Below are positions 16,634 to 26,037 of a DNA stretch of 64,000 bases, piece by piece. Within the stretch, counting starts at the first letter, position 1, and every line of letters starts with the position of its first letter. Origin of the DNA: G963667675 sp964291545 (GTDB taxonomy: Bacteria; Chloroflexota; Dehalococcoidia; Lucifugimonadales; UBA3495); the NCBI GenBank assembly GCA_964291545.2, contig OZ219861.1, positions 496,001-560,000 on the forward strand, written 5' to 3'. The position numbers were made by a program, and so were the translations under genes. The notes beneath the pieces were generated by a model. The model did not search any database and had not been told where the DNA came from. It saw only the letters and a list, made by a program, of their open reading frames with translations.

Positions 16634-18487
16634 TCACCACCCCAGGGCGTAACAGGGCCGCCGAGGGTCGGCCCCGGTGCTCATAACGCCATTGGCGGCG
16701 TCCCTCCGGGCCACCGTGGCCCCGACGCCGCAGTTCAGCGGCCTCACTACCTTGTGCCCCAGCGCCCGCAGCTCCTCAGCCGTCGACTCGGGGATGCCCG
16801 TCTCCACGTCCAGTTGCCCCGGATAGTACACGTGGGGATGAAACGAGTTGATGATGCTCTGGGTGGAAAACCTGGGCGCTTCCACCGCCTGCTGCGGGTC
16901 CATCCCCCACACCAGCGTGTTCAGAATCAGCTGCACGTTGGCCTGCGCCTGGTTGTCCCCCCCGGGGCACCCTGTGGTAATGACCGGCTGGCCGTCCTTG
17001 CATACGATGTAGTTCACCAGCGTGGTCCGGGGCCTCTTTCCCGGCTCCACCACGTTGGGATGACCGCGGACGCAGTTGAACATCTCGCTGCGGGTGCTCA
17101 GAGCGCATCCCAACTCCGGAAAGAACACCGACTTGGCAAAAGCCCCGCCGCTGATGGTCCCGTTGACCATGTTCCCATCCCGGTCCAGGACCGTCACGTA
17201 GGTCGTGCCGTCGTTCGCCGCGTTATCGCCGTCCTGTGTCCCCGCCGGGACCGACGCCGTGGCAGCCCACGGCGATGCCCCTGCCGGTGTGTAACGCCAC
17301 GGGTCGCCGTAGGCCGGCAGCTCCGGGCACGCCCTGTCCGGGTCGATGAGCTTGGCCCGCTCCGCGGCGTACTCCTTGGACAGCAGCCCCTCCACGGGTA
17401 TGTCTGAGAAGTCGATGTCCCCGTAATAGGCTTCCCGGTCGGCCAGGGCCAGCTTCATCGCCTCGGCCACTGTGTGGATATAGGCCGGCGAGTTGTAGCC
17501 CATTCCCTCAAGGTCGAAGCGCTCCAGCATGTTCAGCGTCTGCATCAGCGCCGGCCCCTGGGTCCAGGCGCTGGGCCCCCATATCTCGTAGCCCCTGAAC
17601 GTCGTGCTCACCGGCTGCTCGTACTTGGACTGGTAGCCGGCCAGGTCCTCCAGGGCCAGTATGCCCCCCGTCCTCTGCGAGCACTCGGCGATGGTTCTGG
17701 CCACGGAGCCCTGGTAGAACACCTTGCGGGCCAGCCGTATGCCCTCGTCCCTGGTCTCCGCTTCGGCCCCGTCCATGGCGGCCATGCTCTTCAGGGTGTT
17801 GGCCAGCCCCGGCTGCACCAGCAGCGACCCCGCAGCGGGCAGATCGCGGTCGTCGTAGAAGACGTCCCAGCCCCCCGGCGGGTAGTTATCGAACTGCACG
17901 CCGCTCACCGGCGCACTCAGCTTGCCGATCATGTACTCGTAGTTGGGGATGCCCCGCTCGGCGTAGTGGATCGCCGGGGCCAGCGCCTCGCCGACGGACT
18001 TGGTGCCGTAGTCTTCCAGCAGCGACAGCAGGGCGTCCACGATGCCCGGAACGGTGAACGACAGGTGGGCGCTGGTTCCCGGACCCGTTGGAATGCGCTC
18101 AAGTCCCTGGGAATTGAAGAAGCCGGCGGTGGCCTTGGCCGGCGCAGTCCCCTGGCCGCTGAGGGACAGGAGCTTCCCGCTGCCGGCGTGGTGCAGCATG
18201 AACACCCCTTCGGCCGCCAGCGAGTAGGCAGCCATGGGCTCCACCACCGCCGCGGCGAAACTGGCCGCGACCGCGGCGTCGAAGGCATTGCCCCCGCTCA
18301 GCAGCATCCTCATCCCGGCCATCGACGTCAGGTAGTGCCCCGACGAAATAACCCCCTGCGTCGAATGCACCACCGGCCGCCCGATAGAAGGCAAAGGCAT
18401 GCCCTTTTGCCCTCGCCCGTTGCTTGCTGCATTCCCGGCCATGCTGCCTCCCGCCGTATACTGGTCCGCCACCAACCGCCCGGCCAA
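16634..18487 (-). CDS. ggt: Gamma-glutamyltransferase
   Basis: A 617-residue gamma-glutamyltranspeptidase family enzyme, made as a proenzyme that cleaves itself. The N-terminal part has AMRMLLSGGNAFDAAVAASFA-like sequence (GGNAFDAAVA). Autocleavage would occur before the first Thr of GTTYVTVLDRDGN, about residue 427, which then becomes the nucleophile. Downstream are ISGGAF and CPGGDNQAQANVQLILN. No signal peptide is visible, although many family members are periplasmic. The family also includes acylases, so glutathione need not be the substrate. A possible promoter lies 40-70 bp upstream. Confidence 0.88.
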   Translation of the reverse strand: MAGRLVADQYTAGGSMAGNAASNGRGQKGMPLPSIGRPVVHSTQGVISSGHYLTSMAGMRMLLSGGNAFDAAVAASFAAAVVEPMAAYSLAAEGVFMLHHAGSGKLLSLSGQGTAPAKATAGFFNSQGLERIPTGPGTSAHLSFTVPGIVDALLSLLEDYGTKSVGEALAPAIHYAERGIPNYEYMIGKLSAPVSGVQFDNYPPGGWDVFYDDRDLPAAGSLLVQPGLANTLKSMAAMDGAEAETRDEGIRLARKVFYQGSVARTIAECSQRTGGILALEDLAGYQSKYEQPVSTTFRGYEIWGPSAWTQGPALMQTLNMLERFDLEGMGYNSPAYIHTVAEAMKLALADREAYYGDIDFSDIPVEGLLSKEYAAERAKLIDPDRACPELPAYGDPWRYTPAGASPWAATASVPAGTQDGDNAANDGTTYVTVLDRDGNMVNGTISGGAFAKSVFFPELGCALSTRSEMFNCVRGHPNVVEPGKRPRTTLVNYIVCKDGQPVITTGCPGGDNQAQANVQLILNTLVWGMDPQQAVEAPRFSTQSIINSFHPHVYYPGQLDVETGIPESTAEELRALGHKVVRPLNCGVGATVARRDAANGVMSTGADPRRPCYALGW

Positions 18488-18524
18488 CCCGTTCCCTGCC
18501 TCTGGTTAGCCTCGGAATAGGCCA

Positions 18525-18553
18525 ATTCCAACACAGCCCCGCCACCCTGTCAA
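18525..18553 (-). promoter_or_regulatory. Candidate promoter for ggt
   Basis: On the minus strand TTGACA (18553-18548) is followed after 17 bases by TGGAAT (18530-18525). The -35 is perfect and the -10 is weak. It lies 38 bp upstream of the ggt start. The rest of 18554-18934 holds no gene, one CCTGAGGCTCTCGAAGGGCC-type repeat near 18583-18640 and otherwise nothing recognisable. Confidence 0.45.
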
Positions 18554-18934
18554 CGACGCCCCCTTCCCGTCCACCCACCCTCCGTTCGCCCTGAGGCTCT
18601 CGAAGGGCCTGTCCTGAGTTGGTCGAAGGGCCTGTCCCCAACCTACTGTCATTTCCCCCTTGCCCCACCACCCTCGCCCCCTTACCATATAAGCAGGCAA
18701 CACAACCCGTAGCCCAAAACCCAATCGGCCACTGAGGCCCTCGGAGACCCGTGCCCACAGGCGCTCCCACCCAGGCCAACCCGCAAGATGGGGCGAAATG
18801 GAAGGAAATGAGAGGGGATCTAAAATCCTCCGCCTCACCCCCCGCCCTGGTGTCCCAAAATGTCTCCAAATGTCCCAGTTCTACAAAAACGGCCCGTGCC
18901 TGCGCTCCAACGCCTCGCCGGCCCTCCGGTTAGC

Positions 18935-18963
18935 TTGACACCCCCATGGGCCAATGCTAAAAT
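18935..18963 (+). promoter_or_regulatory. Sigma-70-type promoter for citrate synthase
   Basis: TTGACA at 18935-18940, a 17-bp spacer ending in TGC, and TAAAAT at 18958-18963 make a near-consensus promoter with an extended -10. The citrate synthase start is about 150 bp downstream, leaving a long leader with no clear structure. Confidence 0.7.
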
Positions 18964-19119
18964 CCCCCGCGTTCCCCAAGGCGGCATCCGGTTGTAACGC
19001 GTGACCTGCCCCTCGTCCCGGTTGAGGCCAGCGCTGCTGCAGGGACCAAGCGCCCTCATCGCGTTCCCGGCCTCGTCACGGTCTTGGCCTAGTCACGGTC
19101 TTGGAAGGAGGGTAGGCAC

Positions 19120-20253
19120 ATGGCCCCCGAGATTATGAAGGGACTCAAGGATGTCTATCTCGACACCTCTGAGGCCAGCTTCATCGACGGCCAGGAAGGT
19201 AAGCTCCTCTACCGCGGCTACAATATCCACGACTTGGCGGAACACTCCACCTTCGAAGAGACCGCATACCTCCTCCTCTACGGCAGCCTGCCCAACAAGC
19301 AGCAGCTTGCCGACTTCGACCGCACCCTGCGGGCCAACCGCATCCTCCCCGACCAGGTCATCCAGGTCCTCGACCTGGTCAAGGCCAGCCACCCCATGGA
19401 CGCCCTGCGCACCGGCATATCCGCTCTGGCCGCCTTCGACCCCGACGTCAACGACAGCTCACCCGAGGCCACTATCCGCAAGGCCATTCGCCTCACCGCC
19501 ATGGGCCCGACCATCGCCTGCACCCACCACCGGCTCAGGCAGGGCCTGGAACCCGTGGCCCCCGACCCCAGCCTGAACCACGCCGGCAACTTCCTGAAGA
19601 TGCTCTTCGGCGAGATGCCCCTGCAGGAGACCGTGGACCTGCTGGACGTGGACTTCATCCTCCACGCCGAGCACGGCGCCAACGCCTCCGCCTTCGCCGC
19701 CAGGGTCACCGCCTCCACCATGTCCGACCTCCACGCCGCGGTCACCACCGGCATCGGCGTGTTGAAAGGCCCCTGGCACGGCGGCGCCGCCGAGGAAGTG
19801 ATGAAGATGGCCCTGGACATCGGCCATCCGGAGAACGCCGAGGAGTACGCCCGCAACATCCTGGACGGCGGCGGCCGAATAATGGGCTTCGGTCACCGGG
19901 TCTACAAGGCCGAAGACCCCCGCGCCCGCCACCTGAGGGAGCGTTCCCGGGCTTTGGGCGAGAAGATGGGCAAGCCCGAGTGGTTCCAGATTCTCACCTA
20001 CCTGGAAGAGAAGGTCATGGTGCCCTACCGCTCCCGGGGCATCTTCGTCAACGTGGACTTCTTCGCTGGCTCTATCTATTACCTGCTGGGCATCCCAGAG
20101 GACCTGTTCATCTCCATCTTCGCCTTGGGCCGCATCCCCGGCTGGGCCCTACAGTGCATGGAGCAATACCAGGACAACATCCTCATCCGGCCCCTGCTGG
20201 AGTACTCGGGAGACATGGACCTGGAGTACGTTCCCATTGACCAGCGGTCGTGA
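19120..20253 (+). CDS. Citrate synthase family enzyme
   Basis: A 377-residue type II citrate synthase-family protein condensing an acyl-CoA with an oxoacid. Active-site segments include ILHAEHGANASAFAAR (His-containing), PWHGGAAEEVMKM, MGFGHRVYKAEDPRARHL with the second catalytic His, and FVNVDFF with the catalytic Asp, then FALGRIPGWALQCMEQ with substrate-binding Arg. The length suits the short bacterial forms, which include 2-methylcitrate synthases; sequence alone cannot separate them. GGAGG eight bases upstream supports the ATG, and a strong promoter lies 160 bp upstream. It is followed at 175 bp by a MidA-like methyltransferase gene, with a short palindromic repeat between. Confidence 0.9.
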   Translation: MAPEIMKGLKDVYLDTSEASFIDGQEGKLLYRGYNIHDLAEHSTFEETAYLLLYGSLPNKQQLADFDRTLRANRILPDQVIQVLDLVKASHPMDALRTGISALAAFDPDVNDSSPEATIRKAIRLTAMGPTIACTHHRLRQGLEPVAPDPSLNHAGNFLKMLFGEMPLQETVDLLDVDFILHAEHGANASAFAARVTASTMSDLHAAVTTGIGVLKGPWHGGAAEEVMKMALDIGHPENAEEYARNILDGGGRIMGFGHRVYKAEDPRARHLRERSRALGEKMGKPEWFQILTYLEEKVMVPYRSRGIFVNVDFFAGSIYYLLGIPEDLFISIFALGRIPGWALQCMEQYQDNILIRPLLEYSGDMDLEYVPIDQRS

Positions 20254-20428
20254 CCTCCCGCCACAGATATCCTTCACCAACCCCAGCCTCAGCCAAACTC
20301 CCTCCCATCCCCGCCATGAACCTGCCGTGCTCCCTCCTAACCATGTACCGGGCGGCTTCCCGTTCGTCCTGAGGGAAATCGAAGGGCGAACGTGCGGCTT
20401 GGAGCGTAGCACAGGGCCGGCCAAAACC

Positions 20429-21685
20429 ATGACCCCCGCTGAGTCCGAGGTCCGGCGGCGCATCGACGAGCACGGCGCCATAACCTTCGCCGAGTTGATG
20501 GACCTGGCCCTGTACCGGCCCCGCGGCGGCTACTACTCCTCCGGTGACCCCATCGGACCAGATGGCGACTACTACACCAGTCCCCAGGTCCACCCCGCGT
20601 TTGCCGCGCTGCTGGCCGTCCAGCTATTCCAGATGTGGCAACTGCTGGACCGCCCCGACCCCTTCACCGTGTTGGAGTTGGGCGCCGGCAACGGCATCCT
20701 GTGCCGGGACCTGGCCGCCTGCTGGGACAGCCTGCCCTGCAAGTCCCCGCCGTCCCTCCGCTACGTCTGCCTGGACCGCCGGGCTGCTCCGGGGCTGGAG
20801 GCGGGCGCCGGCAACGATTGCCCCAACGCCGGCGTCTCGCGGATAGCAACCTCCGGCATCCCCTTCCAGCGGCTCGTGGGGTGCATCCTGTCCAACGAGT
20901 ACCTGGACGCCTTCCCGGTGCACCAGGTGACCATGACCCCCGACGGGCTGCAGGAGGCCTACGTGGGTCTCGAGGGCGGGAAGTTGGTGTCGCGCCAGGG
21001 CCAACCCTCGACACCAGCCCTGGCGGCCCGCCTGCAGGCGCTCGGCATCGAGCTTGCAACAGGCCAGACCGCCGAGATTTGCCTGCGCCTCGACGGCTGG
21101 GCCGAACAGGTCGCCGCCTCGCTGGAAAGGGGATTCGTCCTCACCGTGGACTACGGCCGCCCCGCATCCGAACTTTACTCGCCGGAACTCAGGCCCCGCG
21201 GAACGCTGACCACCTACTATCGGCACACCCAGTTGGACGCTCCACTGCGCCACGTCGGGCGGCAGGACATCACCGCCCAGGTCGACTTCACCTCGGTCAT
21301 CGACGCCGGACGCCGACACGGCCTGGACTTGCTTGGATTGGACACCCAGGGGAAGTTCCTGCGTCACCTTGGCCTGAGCAGAATGCAGCAGCGGCTGGCA
21401 GCGCTGGACCTTCCCCAATACGCCGCCCAGGCCAATCGCGCCGGTATGCTGGACTTGGCCCGTCCCGGAGGCCTGGGCGACTTCAAAGTGCTGTGCCAGG
21501 GCAAGGAAGTAGCCGAGCCGGACCTGTGGGGGTTCAGCCCCTCTGACGACGCTGGGAAAGTGGCGGAGCAGCTTCCAGTGCCCCTGCTGGCTCCAAGCCA
21601 CCTGTCGCTGCTGGAGGGACGCTACGCTGCTCCAATGCCCCAGTGGCAGGACTCACCGCTCGACATGGGCGGACTAATCGGGTAG
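20429..21685 (+). CDS. MidA/NDUFAF7-like SAM-dependent methyltransferase (DUF185)
   Basis: A 418-residue class I methyltransferase. The SAM-binding motif is VLELGAGNGILCRDL (about residue 90) and the family hallmark is SNEYLDAFPVHQV (about residue 155); RPRGGYYSSG near the N-terminus is also characteristic. Mitochondrial homologues methylate an arginine of complex I, but the bacterial substrate is unknown. The frame is open from 20237, but that extension reads through a dispersed repeat (VLREIEGR), so the ATG at 20429 (MTPAESEVRRRIDEHG) is chosen. Convergent with the HD-domain gene. Confidence 0.85.
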   Translation: MTPAESEVRRRIDEHGAITFAELMDLALYRPRGGYYSSGDPIGPDGDYYTSPQVHPAFAALLAVQLFQMWQLLDRPDPFTVLELGAGNGILCRDLAACWDSLPCKSPPSLRYVCLDRRAAPGLEAGAGNDCPNAGVSRIATSGIPFQRLVGCILSNEYLDAFPVHQVTMTPDGLQEAYVGLEGGKLVSRQGQPSTPALAARLQALGIELATGQTAEICLRLDGWAEQVAASLERGFVLTVDYGRPASELYSPELRPRGTLTTYYRHTQLDAPLRHVGRQDITAQVDFTSVIDAGRRHGLDLLGLDTQGKFLRHLGLSRMQQRLAALDLPQYAAQANRAGMLDLARPGGLGDFKVLCQGKEVAEPDLWGFSPSDDAGKVAEQLPVPLLAPSHLSLLEGRYAAPMPQWQDSPLDMGGLIG

Positions 21686-21737
21686 TGGCTCGTCACCTGG
21701 AGGGAATGGCCCGGACATAGCCAGCCCTGAGACTCTT

Positions 21738-22319
21738 CTAGCCCTCAGCAGGTCCCGTCGCCAGGTCGATCCGGCCTGCAATGGGCTTCATGCTCTCGAC
21801 GATAAAGGCGATGTGCTCGTCCAGGTCCACGCCCAACTCCTCCGCGCCGCGGACGATGTCGTCCCGGTTCACGTCCCTGGCGAAGGCCTTGTCCTTCATC
21901 TTCTTCCGCACCGACCGGGGAGTTACGTCGTCCAGGCTCTTGGAAGGGCGCACCAGGGCCACCGCGCGGATGAATCCCGACAGTTCGTCCACTGCAAAGA
22001 GGGTGTGTTCCATCAACGACTCCCGGGGAATGCCGGTGTGTTCGCCGTGGGTCAGCACCGCCCGCACCATGTCCTCGGGGTAGCCGTGGTCACGCATTAT
22101 CTGGGCCCCGTAGTTGGGGTGCTCCTCCGGCGTCGGGCAAATCTCCCAGTCGAAGTCGTGCAGCAGCCCGGCGATGCCCCAGCGGTCCTCGTCCTCGCCG
22201 AATCGCCGGGCATAACCCCGCATCGCAGCTTCCACGGTGTAAAGGTGCTTCATCAGCATCTCGGTCTTCACGTGCTGCTGCAGGAACTCTATCGTGCTGT
22301 CCCTACTCATCACTTCCAT
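21738..22319 (-). CDS. HD-domain hydrolase
   Basis: A 193-residue HD-superfamily metal-dependent phosphohydrolase. HLYTVEAAMRGYAR supplies the first His, GLLHDFDWE is the HD motif (about residue 53), and VLTHGEHTG gives further His ligands. It is of the small stand-alone type whose substrates are usually unassigned nucleotides. Its start overlaps the last 17 bp of trmI; a second ATG lies nine bases later. The overlap implies co-transcription and probably coupled translation with trmI. Confidence 0.82.
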   Translation of the reverse strand: MEVMSRDSTIEFLQQHVKTEMLMKHLYTVEAAMRGYARRFGEDEDRWGIAGLLHDFDWEICPTPEEHPNYGAQIMRDHGYPEDMVRAVLTHGEHTGIPRESLMEHTLFAVDELSGFIRAVALVRPSKSLDDVTPRSVRKKMKDKAFARDVNRDDIVRGAEELGVDLDEHIAFIVESMKPIAGRIDLATGPAEG

Positions 22320-23166
22320 TGCTTTCCTCCTCGGGGCTGTCGTCCTCGGGCTCGCCTGCCGCCGCAGCCGGCGTCCGGCGGGGCCTGCAACGCACCGCCG
22401 TGGTCAAGAAGCCGCTGTGGGCCACCATGCGGTGGGCCGGGCGCACGCTGCGCTGGGTGACGTGCCACGGCCGCAGCAGGGTCTCCACGGTTTCCACCCG
22501 CTGGAACCTGCCGTCCCGCTCCAGTTCCAGCACCAACTGGTGCACCTGCAGGATGGTCGGCACAAAGCTCAGCAAAATGCCTCCCATTGCCAGGGCATCC
22601 CCAACGGTCGACACCGCCTGCCACGGCTCCGGAACGTCCAGGACCACCCTGTCAACGTCCCGCTCTGCAATCCCCTGGTAGATGTCGACGACCTTCACCG
22701 TGAGGTTCGACGGGTCGTGGACGGCCTTCTTGACGTTGGCCAGTGCCAGCGGCGGCACCGACTCATCGATCTCGTAGGTGATCACCCGGCCTTCTGAGCC
22801 CACCGCCCTGAGCAGGGCCGACGTAAGCGAGCCGGAGCCTAGGCCGCCCTCTATGACCGTCGCCCCGGGAAAGATGTCGGCCATGTTGACGATGTTGCCC
22901 AGGTCCTTGGGATAGATAATCTGCCTGCCCCGGGGCATCTGCCGGACCATGTCCGCCAGCGTGGGACGCACGGCAAGAACGGTGTGCCCGCGGTCGGTCC
23001 GGTACCAATCGCCCACGGTATTTCCGATTAGCTGGTCGTGGTACAGGCGTCCCAGGTGGCTGTGGAACACCTGCTCGCCGGCCAGGTTGATTAAGTACTG
23101 GCGTCCCTTGCGGTCCAGCAGCAGCGCCGGCTCGCCGTCTTGGAATTGGTTCTTGTCAGCAGGCAT
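22303..23166 (-). CDS. trmI: tRNA (adenine-N1)-methyltransferase TrmI family
   Basis: A 287-residue TrmI-type tRNA m1A58 methyltransferase. The N-terminal beta domain contains DRKGRQYLINL, followed by RGRQIIYPKDLGNIVNMADI, a family hallmark, and the SAM-binding loop VIEGGLGSGSLTSALL. The later motifs RVITYEIDES and RVVLDVPEPWQAV are also present. The enzyme methylates A58 in the T-loop and stabilises tRNA. The last 25 residues are an acidic/Ser-rich tail. It overlaps the downstream HD gene by 17 bp. Confidence 0.9.
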   Translation of the reverse strand: MPADKNQFQDGEPALLLDRKGRQYLINLAGEQVFHSHLGRLYHDQLIGNTVGDWYRTDRGHTVLAVRPTLADMVRQMPRGRQIIYPKDLGNIVNMADIFPGATVIEGGLGSGSLTSALLRAVGSEGRVITYEIDESVPPLALANVKKAVHDPSNLTVKVVDIYQGIAERDVDRVVLDVPEPWQAVSTVGDALAMGGILLSFVPTILQVHQLVLELERDGRFQRVETVETLLRPWHVTQRSVRPAHRMVAHSGFLTTAVRCRPRRTPAAAAGEPEDDSPEEESNGSDE

Positions 23167-23247
23167 ACGACTCAGAACAGCCGGCCCAGGCCCCGCGGTT
23201 AGTGAGAATAGATGCCAGTGGAGCGCCGGCGCCGCGAATGAAGCGCG

Positions 23248-23697
23248 TCAAGTCAGGAACTCGATGCCTACTCCAATGATCTCGATCTGCATCGATCGGA
23301 CGTCCGGCGCGTTGTCATCGAAGGACAGACCCAGGGTCACGCTGATCCCCTTTCCAGCCTCCGGCGTATCCGGCGCCTCGAACCGGGCGTCCAGGTGATC
23401 GCCTCGAAGGTCCAGGTCCATGTGTTCCGCGATGCGGCGGTCACCGTCGTAGACTATCACCTCGTGGACCCTGGCGTTTGCCCTCGCGCGGAAGCTGGTC
23501 AATACGGCGTTGACGCGGACGCTGCTGCCGTTGACCACCGTGGGTGTCGGCACCGGCAAGTGGGCCCAGGTGTTCTGCCCCACCGCCCCCTCGATGCGAG
23601 CGAAGGGCCCGGTATGGCGTATCGATGTAACCCGGTTGGGATATTCAAGCTGCGTGCTTGACCCGTGGGCCCAGCAGATCAATTTACCGTCTGCCAT
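23248..23697 (-). CDS. DUF6623-like beta-sandwich protein
   Basis: A small protein of about 149 residues beginning MADGKLICWAHGSSTQLEYPNR. The ICWAHG.S..EYP start, the FARIEG....TW.H.P.PTP segment and the later VHEVIVYDGDRRIA match what I remember of DUF6623 proteins; the strand-rich pattern suggests a beta-sandwich. No signal peptide is visible. The frame is open to 23757, but MADGKL at 23697 matches the family start. A TATAAT at 23816-23811 on the minus strand may be its -10 element. Function unknown. Confidence 0.65.
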   Translation of the reverse strand: MADGKLICWAHGSSTQLEYPNRVTSIRHTGPFARIEGAVGQNTWAHLPVPTPTVVNGSSVRVNAVLTSFRARANARVHEVIVYDGDRRIAEHMDLDLRGDHLDARFEAPDTPEAGKGISVTLGLSFDDNAPDVRSMQIEIIGVGIEFLT

Positions 23698-23917
23698 ATA
23701 TCCGCTCCAAGGGGCGTGTTGCTGAGGCCGTCTGACCGACTGCGCCCATTCCGGCAAGTTCGGGCAGCATAGCCCGTCGCCGCACGGTGGGGCTTGGCCG
23801 CGCGAGGGTGATTATAGCTTCTGGGGAATTAACGGTACAGCGTCGGCCAAGCGGCCGAGTCCTCGGGGGTTGTCGGCCAGGAGCGGGTCAACTCCAGTAA
23901 GGGGGACAAAAGATCAT

Positions 23918-23993
<76 letters not shown>

Positions 23994-24024
23994 CTGGGCG
24001 CCTGCTGCGGCGGCTTAGCGCCGG

Positions 24025-24097
24025 TGCCGAGGGACAGAATCGAACTGTCGACACCGGCATTTTCAGTGCCGTGCTCTACCAACTGAGCTACCTCGGC
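24025..24097 (-). tRNA. tRNA-Phe (GAA)
   Basis: A 73-nt minus-strand tRNA beginning GCCGAGGTAGCTCAGTTGG, with anticodon loop CTGAAAA (anticodon GAA) and T-arm AGTTCGATTCT. CCA is not encoded. It is probably transcribed together with tRNA-Gly. Confidence 0.94.
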
Positions 24098-24108
24098 AGG
24101 CTGAATTT

Positions 24109-24138
24109 ATATTAAGTCCCCCCAAAAGATGCTGTCAA
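24109..24138 (-). promoter_or_regulatory. Promoter for the tRNA-Phe/tRNA-Gly pair
   Basis: On the minus strand TTGACA (24138-24133), an 18-bp spacer and TAATAT (24114-24109) lie directly upstream of tRNA-Phe. A TATAAA overlapping the -10 is an alternative. Confidence 0.75.
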
Positions 24139-24201
24139 GAAATGCCTCGTTGCTCTGTAACCGTCCACGGCAGCGGCGTCACCTCAGCGGCTCAGGCTCA
24201 A

Positions 24202-24231
24202 TTGATAATAGCTAGAGGCGTATCGTATAAT
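24202..24231 (+). promoter_or_regulatory. Promoter for pdxS
   Basis: TTGATA at 24202-24207, an 18-bp spacer and a perfect TATAAT at 24226-24231, ending 51 bp before the pdxS start. It diverges from the tRNA promoter about 65 bp away. Confidence 0.8.
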
Positions 24232-24282
24232 ACTACCCGTCTCAATCTCGGATATCGTTCGGACGTAAATAGGAAGACTGCC

Positions 24283-25173
24283 ATGGTCGACGTACTGACA
24301 GGGACATCAACGGTCAAAGAGGGCCACGCCCAGATGCTCAAGGGCGGGGTCATTATGGACGTAGTCAACGCCGAACAGGCCCAGATAGCGGCCGAGGCCG
24401 GCGCAGTGGCGGTTATGGCCTTGGAGAGAGTGCCCGCGGACATACGCGCCCAGGGCGGCGTCGCCCGCATGACCGACCCCGCCGTCATCAGGTCCATCAT
24501 CGACGCCGTGAGCATACCGGTGATGGCCAAGTGCCGCATCGGCCACTTCGTCGAGGCCCAGATACTCGAGGCCCTGGGAGTAGACTACATCGACGAGTCC
24601 GAAGTGTTGACCCCCGCCGACGAGGTGCACCACGTTTGGAAGCACGACTTCACGGTGCCCTTCGTTTGCGGCTGCAGAGACCTGGGTGAAGCCCTCCGGC
24701 GGGTCTCCGAAGGCGCCGCCATGATTCGCACCAAGGGCGAGGCGGGCACCGGCGACGTGGTGGAGGCGGTCCGCCACATGCGCGCCGTGCAGGACGCCAT
24801 ACGAAAGCTCCAGAATATGCCCGAAGATGAACTGGTAGTGGAGGCCCGGGACCTGAAAGTCAGCTTGGAGTTGCTGACCAAGACCAAGGACATGGGTCGC
24901 CTGCCCGTGGTCAACTTTGCTGCAGGCGGCGTGGCCACCCCGGCAGATGCTTCCCTTATGATGCAACTGGGCGCTGACGGAGTATTCGTCGGCTCCGGCA
25001 TTTTCAAGTCGGGAAACCCCGAGCGGCGGGCATACGCCATCGTTCAGTCGGTTACCCACTACAACGACCCGAAGATCCTGGCCGATATTTCCGCCAACCT
25101 GGGAGAGCCTATGGTCGGCAGGAGCGCCAAGAGCATACCCGAAGAGGAATTGCTGGCCCCCAGAAGTTTCTAG
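24283..25173 (+). CDS. pdxS: Pyridoxal 5'-phosphate synthase subunit PdxS
   Basis: A 296-residue TIM-barrel lyase that builds pyridoxal 5'-phosphate from a pentose phosphate, triose phosphate and ammonia delivered by PdxT. Nearly invariant segments are seen: KGGVIMDVVNAEQA, MALERVPADIR, MAKCRIGHFVEAQILE with a catalytic Lys, DYIDESEVLTPAD, and FAAGGVATPADA. The frame is open from 24142, but that would include the promoter; the ATG at 24283 (MVDVLTGTSTVKEG) with AGGA upstream fits the family. pdxT follows after 98 bp. Confidence 0.96.
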   Translation: MVDVLTGTSTVKEGHAQMLKGGVIMDVVNAEQAQIAAEAGAVAVMALERVPADIRAQGGVARMTDPAVIRSIIDAVSIPVMAKCRIGHFVEAQILEALGVDYIDESEVLTPADEVHHVWKHDFTVPFVCGCRDLGEALRRVSEGAAMIRTKGEAGTGDVVEAVRHMRAVQDAIRKLQNMPEDELVVEARDLKVSLELLTKTKDMGRLPVVNFAAGGVATPADASLMMQLGADGVFVGSGIFKSGNPERRAYAIVQSVTHYNDPKILADISANLGEPMVGRSAKSIPEEELLAPRSF

Positions 25174-25271
25174 CAAGCAGCGTTAGCCCCATGGGACGGG
25201 CGCACTTGCTCGTGCCGGGATGACCGGCCCCGCAGTGGGGATCTGTCTGGAGCAGACGCTTCAAGTTCACG

Positions 25272-25880
25272 GTGAAAAAAACGAGACCTTTGGCTGAGCT
25301 GGAAGTAGGCGTCTTAGCGTTACAGGGAGACTTTGCCGAACATTTAGCCAAACTCGGGGCATTGGGGGTGGATGGCCGGGAGGTGCGGCTGCCCCGGCAA
25401 CTGGATCCACTAGACGGCCTCATTATTCCCGGTGGAGAAAGCACCACTCTGAGCAGGTTGATGACCATCTACGGCCTGCGGGAACCGGTGGTCCGAATGG
25501 CCAAGTCCGGCAAAGCGGTGTGGGGCACGTGCGCCGGGATGATTATGATGGCCAATGAAATCACCGAACAAGACCCCATTCCCCTGCAATTGATGGACAT
25601 TGGCGTCCACCGCAATGCCTTCGGCCGCCAGGTAGACAGCTTCGAGCAAGACCTGAGCCTCGCCGGCTTCGACGAGACCCCCTTCCGCGGCGTGTTCATA
25701 CGAGCCCCGGTAATTACCCGCGTCGGCGATGGAGTGAACGTCCTGGCCTGCCTGGCCGACGGACGGCCGGTGGCGGTCCAGCAACAGAACCTGATGGCCA
25801 CCGCTTTCCATCCGGAGCTCACCAACGACACGCGGCTGCACCGCCATTTCCTGGACCTTATCGCCTCTCCAGTAGAATGA
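25272..25880 (+). CDS. pdxT: Pyridoxal 5'-phosphate synthase glutaminase subunit PdxT
   Basis: A 202-residue class I glutamine amidotransferase that hydrolyses glutamine to feed ammonia to PdxS. It has VGVLALQGDFAEHL, GLIIPGGESTTLSRL, the nucleophile in WGTCAGMIMMA, VFIRAPVI and the His-Glu pair in FHPEL. A GTG start at 25272 places the family motif near the N-terminus. Part of the pdxST pair. Confidence 0.95.
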   Translation: MKKTRPLAELEVGVLALQGDFAEHLAKLGALGVDGREVRLPRQLDPLDGLIIPGGESTTLSRLMTIYGLREPVVRMAKSGKAVWGTCAGMIMMANEITEQDPIPLQLMDIGVHRNAFGRQVDSFEQDLSLAGFDETPFRGVFIRAPVITRVGDGVNVLACLADGRPVAVQQQNLMATAFHPELTNDTRLHRHFLDLIASPVE

Positions 25881-26037
25881 TGGCAAAATTCCACACAGGC
25901 AGCGCTCAATCCATCGATACTCTCGAACGCCGCGCCGGCAGATGCGGGGCCTGGCAGTCGAGCGCGGCCCGCCCGACAATCAAAGATGCGGTCGCACCGG
26001 TCCCGAGTCCCGGCACGGCGGCTGCGGAGGAAAGACG

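Noticed and set aside
20237..20428. N-terminal extension of the MidA-like methyltransferase
   Set aside because: It reads through a dispersed palindromic repeat and overlaps the citrate synthase stop; the family start fits the ATG at 20429.
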